34,085 nucleotides of DNA from Solobacterium sp. (GTDB lineage: Bacteria > Bacillota_I > Bacilli_A > Erysipelotrichales > Erysipelotrichaceae), in contig JAFUGM010000018.1 of the NCBI GenBank assembly GCA_017469355.1, positions 1 to 34,085 on the forward strand, in the 5' to 3' direction. The notes beneath the pieces were generated by a model. It was not told where the DNA came from. It searched no databases and saw only the letters and a program-made list of their open reading frames with translations. Within the stretch, counting starts at the first letter, position 1; each line of letters opens with the position of its first letter. The position numbers were made by a program, and so were the translations under genes. Below, piece after piece: positions 32,266-34,085 of this stretch.

Positions 32266-32419
32266 TTAAAACGTTCTGCTTCCCTCTTGTGTCATAGTCC
32301 GTTTAATCGAAATGAGCACGCACAGGAAACATATTGCGATGCCGGATATAACCCAGAAAAATGGTCTGATACAGGGTGCAGGGAAGACTTACCGGGATTT
32401 ATGTAGGAAAGGAGTCCCT
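32150..32419 (+). ncRNA. Candidate bridge RNA region of the IS110 element
   Basis: IS110 transposases work with a structured non-coding RNA transcribed from the non-coding end of the element, with loops that pair to donor and target DNA. The approximately 270 bases upstream of the transposase are gene-poor and contain a CCGGGT (32209-32214)/ACCCGG (32240-32245) stem. The exact RNA ends and loops were not resolved. Confidence 0.35.
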
Positions 32420-33640
32420 ATGAGAGGACCAGTCATTACGGTGGATGTATCCAAAGGTACCTGCCACTATCAGCCTTTCTTCGAGAAAGGCAAACCGCTC
32501 CGCAAGCCGAAGGTATTAAACGATACTAATGAAGGGTTTGCGGAACTTATAGCAGCCGTCGAGAAACTGAAAGAAAAGAGCGGATGTGATATTGTACCGA
32601 TTATATTTGAAGCTACAGGTATTTATCATCGTTGCCTTCAGAAGTTCCTGGATGACCATGAAATACCTTATTACATCATTTCTCCGCTGCTATCTGCCGC
32701 ATATCGGAAGACTAATCTTCACGGTAATAAGACCGATGATCTTGACTGCGCGCACATCGCAAAAGCTTATTACGATGAAGATCATCTGGATACGTTTCAG
32801 AAGCAGTCGGACCGATTCATCAAACTTCAGCGTATGAATCGCTATTACGAAGTGGAGTTAAACCATCTGCGGATGCGCAAAGTCGCATTCAGAAACTCTC
32901 TGGATATCATCTATCCCCGAATGGATAAGTGCTTCAAAGGGCGTGCCAGCTTATACGATCCGGTGCCCATGGAGGTGCTGAAGAAGTATCCTCACCCATC
33001 ACTTCTGCTCAAGCATAAAGAAGAAACGATCGTCAAAGCGGTTGTAAAAAAGACTGACCATAAACCCGCATTTGTCAGTGAAGTAGTGCACAAGATGTAT
33101 GAATGCGCACAGCACTGCTATTCCGGAGCTGATATCAGTGACATAGAAGTTATCAAACTTCCAGGCATGATTGATGAGCTGCAGAGGCAGATGAAGCTAT
33201 GCGACGCTATTCTTGACGAGCTGATTGAAGAAGCACGGAATGTGCCATACTTCGAAAGTATTGTCTCAATCACTGGGATCGGAGCGAATCTGGCGGCCAG
33301 AATCATAGCAGAACTGGGAGATATGAGCAGATTTACAAGCAGGCGTGCAATTGCGGCATATGCAGGATTAAATCCCAAGATTCTTCAATCCGGTGATGTG
33401 GACGGCACACACTTACGGATATCGAAGAAAGGAAACCGTCATCTGCGATGTCTCTTGTACTTAGGAGCTTCGTGCAATTACCGCCTGAAGAAACATGATC
33501 CGATCTATGAATTCAATCAAAAGAAAAGGCAGCAGTCCCAATCACCATTACGGGCTAAAGCTGCCAATATCGCTGCGGCGCATAAGCTGTTGATCATCAT
33601 TTATGCGCTTTCCAAGAGCGGCGAGCTGTACCGCTCCTGA
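32420..33640 (+). CDS. IS110-family transposase (RuvC-like DEDD plus Transposase_20)
   Basis: The 406-residue enzyme has the N-terminal RuvC-like DEDD domain with D9 (TVDVSKG), E64 (FEATGIYH), and D106 and D109 in KTDDLD. A helical middle follows, then a C-terminal Transposase_20 domain: ITGIGANLAARIIAELGD, FTSRRAIAAYAGLNP, and SKKGNRHLR with S335, the expected nucleophile. These are the hallmarks of serine-dependent, RNA-guided IS110 recombinases. The ATG at 32420 follows GGAAAGGAG by five bases; the open frame extends 36 codons upstream but has no family match there. The reading frame is intact, so the element may be active. Confidence 0.95.
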   Translation: MRGPVITVDVSKGTCHYQPFFEKGKPLRKPKVLNDTNEGFAELIAAVEKLKEKSGCDIVPIIFEATGIYHRCLQKFLDDHEIPYYIISPLLSAAYRKTNLHGNKTDDLDCAHIAKAYYDEDHLDTFQKQSDRFIKLQRMNRYYEVELNHLRMRKVAFRNSLDIIYPRMDKCFKGRASLYDPVPMEVLKKYPHPSLLLKHKEETIVKAVVKKTDHKPAFVSEVVHKMYECAQHCYSGADISDIEVIKLPGMIDELQRQMKLCDAILDELIEEARNVPYFESIVSITGIGANLAARIIAELGDMSRFTSRRAIAAYAGLNPKILQSGDVDGTHLRISKKGNRHLRCLLYLGASCNYRLKKHDPIYEFNQKKRQQSQSPLRAKAANIAAAHKLLIIIYALSKSGELYRS

Positions 33641-33729
33641 ACACATCATACCTCAAACTGAATGAAGATGGTCAGGAATTGAAAATAAGTTTAAAGAACC
33701 ATGGAAGTATACACCTGTAGGAGGGAATG

Positions 33730-33945
33730 ATGTCTAAATGGGGCTGGGGAGAAACGAGCGAAGCGAAGCTGAGAGCGAATAAGAAATATGATTCGGAGCA
33801 TACAAGACAATACCATTTGAAGCTGAATCTTCATACAGATATGGATATTATCGAATGGCTGAATTGGAAAAGCGGTGAGCGCTCGATACAAGGATACATA
33901 AAACGTTTAGTACGGGAAGATATGGCGAAGCGAAAAGCCAAGTAA
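33730..33945 (+). CDS. Small ribbon-helix-helix-like protein
   Basis: The 71-residue basic protein has ANKKYDSEHTRQYHLKLN, then a predicted beta strand followed by helices (DMDIIEWLN and IQGYIKRLVREDM). This strand-helix-helix order and the QGYIKxLxREDM end recall a widespread small protein of Clostridia-type genomes, often beside mobile DNA, with an Arc/MetJ-like DNA-binding fold. The second ATG at 33730 is preferred over 33727 because GGAGG is five bases from it. No partner gene is visible in the window, and a terminator follows. Confidence 0.7.
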   Translation: MSKWGWGETSEAKLRANKKYDSEHTRQYHLKLNLHTDMDIIEWLNWKSGERSIQGYIKRLVREDMAKRKAK

Positions 33946-33985
33946 GGATTCGACAACCCAAAGCATAATCTGATTATTTTCTTAA

Positions 33986-34010
33986 ACAGGAATCCAAAAG
34001 CCTGTGTTTT
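33986..34010 (+). terminator. Intrinsic terminator after the small DNA-binding protein
   Basis: ACAGG (33986-33990) pairs with CCTGT (34001-34005) across a ten-base loop, followed by GTTTT. The remaining 75 bases of the window show no gene. Confidence 0.6.
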
Positions 34011-34085
34011 CATAACGCCTATTTCGATATTCAGGAAGAGGCTTAAATTTCATTAAATTAGGGGTTGATTTCAGTTATCGAATTT

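Larger units (their letters stand above)
32100..33700 (+). mobile_element. IS110-family insertion sequence (ends not resolved)
   Basis: A complete IS110-type transposase gene lies between a structured gene-free upstream stretch and a short downstream one. IS110 elements lack long terminal inverted repeats, so the ends cannot be fixed by eye; the coordinates are approximate. A long upstream non-coding end is the arrangement of the IS110 subgroup, in contrast to IS1111 elements, which carry the long end downstream. Confidence 0.7.

Noticed and set aside
32312-32419. In-frame N-terminal extension of the IS110 transposase
   Set aside because: The ATG at 32420 has an excellent ribosome site and the family begins there; the extra 36 codons have no match and overlap the expected RNA region.

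Overview
This window looks like a chromosomal segment of a low-to-moderate GC Firmicute, most plausibly from the Erysipelotrichia/Erysipelotrichales. The evidence is strong AGGAGG-type ribosome binding sites, tight co-directional operons, adjacent parE-parC, and the Firmicutes cluster yqeH-yhbY-(nadD)-yqeK-rsfS. The lineage is an inference from gene content, not from a database match.

Layout. 1-204 is the 3' tail of a group II intron, with domain V readable. 397-2532 (minus) is a membrane pyrophosphatase, hppA, with a terminator hairpin at 265-313. 2751-8942 is a five-gene plus-strand operon: YtcJ-like amidohydrolase, a Gfo/Idh/MocA oxidoreductase fused to a UPF0303 domain, a GNAT acetyltransferase, the ribosome-rescue GTPase HflX and an M18 aminopeptidase, closed by a terminator. 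9135-11534 holds a small DUF6110-like protein and a P1B-type metal ATPase with an altered membrane metal site. 11628-12829 (minus) holds a DUF4367-like protein and an esterase that appears leaderless. 12931-22058 is a housekeeping run: ABC exporter, topoisomerase IV (parE, parC), the circularly permuted GTPase YqeH, YhbY, a degenerate NadD domain fused to YqeK, the ribosome silencing factor RsfS and an unknown protein, then a terminator.

22214-29114 is a more AT-rich accessory sugar-utilisation locus. A divergent AraC regulator faces an operon of PTS EIIBC, a metallo-beta-lactamase-fold hydrolase, a large cytosolic GH106-like glycosidase and an alpha/beta-hydrolase esterase. The likely logic is import and phosphorylation of a substituted glycoside, followed by intracellular removal of acyl groups and cleavage of the glycosidic bond. 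The substrate cannot be read from sequence. After a 412-base gene-free stretch, 29527-31957 carries a membrane protein and two unrelated alpha/beta hydrolases as one operon with a terminator. The end of the window is mobile DNA: an IS110-family element with a probable bridge-RNA region and a small ribbon-helix-helix-like protein gene.

The most interesting items are the PTS/MBL/glycosidase/esterase locus, the oxidoreductase-UPF0303 fusion, the collapsed NadD domain retained on YqeK, the P1B ATPase with YSC in place of CPC next to a DUF6110-like partner, and the IS110 bridge-RNA candidate. No CRISPR array, tRNA or rRNA gene was seen.
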